Translations under genes and position numbers: made by a program
DNA from: HK1 sp965202735
GTDB taxonomy: Bacteria; Pseudomonadota; Gammaproteobacteria; HK1
NCBI GenBank assembly: GCA_965202735.1
Contig: OZ241844.1
Location: 3,720,001 to 3,784,000, forward strand
Length of the DNA stretch: 64,000 bases
Direction of reading: 5' to 3'
Notes under the pieces: generated by a model
The model's database searches: none
The model's input: the letters and a program-made list of their open reading frames with translations, nothing else
What the model was told of the DNA's origin: nothing
In this document: positions 63,987-64,000 of the stretch, piece after piece
Layout of the letters: each line of letters opens with the position of its first letter
Position numbering within the stretch: the stretch's first letter is position 1

Positions 63987-64000
63987 CGTTCCGGGCTCGC
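63906..64000. repeat. Tandem duplication of the acyl-CoA synthetase start region
   Basis: CCGGCCTCCCGCTCCCGGGC + TCATCGTTCCGGGCTCGC occurs twice 42 bp apart, and each copy contains CAT (start codon on the complement). The second copy reaches the window edge. Confidence 0.88.

Overview
This window looks like a chromosomal segment of a very GC-rich gammaproteobacterium. The main reason is the gene order lptD-surA-pdxA-rsmA ... apaG-apaH-folA (23288-36883), the classic gammaproteobacterial outer-membrane/dinucleotide cluster. It is accompanied by hemH, aroE, ubiK, comM, thyA and malonyl-CoA synthetase. The species cannot be named from sequence alone. The mixture of intact core genes with many insertion sequences, fragments and dispersed repeats suggests a genome undergoing active decay and rearrangement, as in host-associated lineages (inference).

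Layout. 1-10600 is accessory. An IS66-type element carrying an adenine-methylase passenger lies between a truncated nuclease and a truncated cysteine desulfurase. Next come a TbpB-like lipoprotein, a flavoprotein fragment, hipBA, and a second TbpB-like lipoprotein gene that has a run of 16 G at its lipobox and is split by an IS5-family element. 10915-17019 is one gene: a double-length UvrA. 17400-21250 is a lower-GC island with a toxin/HTH/unknown cassette (one gene with an in-frame TGA, one split by an ISKra4-family element) and a VOC protein, ending near a tRNA-Met.

22053-36883 is the core block. lptD, surA and pdxA are joined by ATGA overlaps. About 6 kb, including aroE, ubiK, comM, repeats and an AT-rich patch with DnaA-box-like motifs, separates rsmA from apaG. 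37142-42160 holds a toxin-antitoxin pair, thyA, an unusual carbamoyltransferase and matB. 42551-46508 holds a second ISKra4 copy in inverted orientation, a wrecked TbpB-like gene, hicAB and a biotin/lipoate ligase-like gene. 46929-52158 holds a two-protease-domain secreted protein and a small cluster of HEPN/Abi-like and HTH genes. 52286-57282 is metabolic: gcdH, a cupin, DUF2007, VOC, a Dyp peroxidase and a solute-binding protein. 58107-60990 is a junkyard of fused gene fragments. The window ends with an enolase-superfamily enzyme and an acyl-CoA ligase.

Three patterns stand out. First, the ends of many core genes (rsmA, folA, thyA, the carbamoyltransferase, the secreted protease, the last acyl-CoA ligase, hipA) are duplicated in tandem just outside the gene. 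Second, at least three families of short dispersed repeats recur across the window, one of them a 112-bp MITE-like element with six copies. Third, a surface lipoprotein family is present in intact, phase-variable/IS-split and wrecked forms. Removing IS plus target duplication from two interrupted genes restores perfect reading frames, so those insertions are recent.
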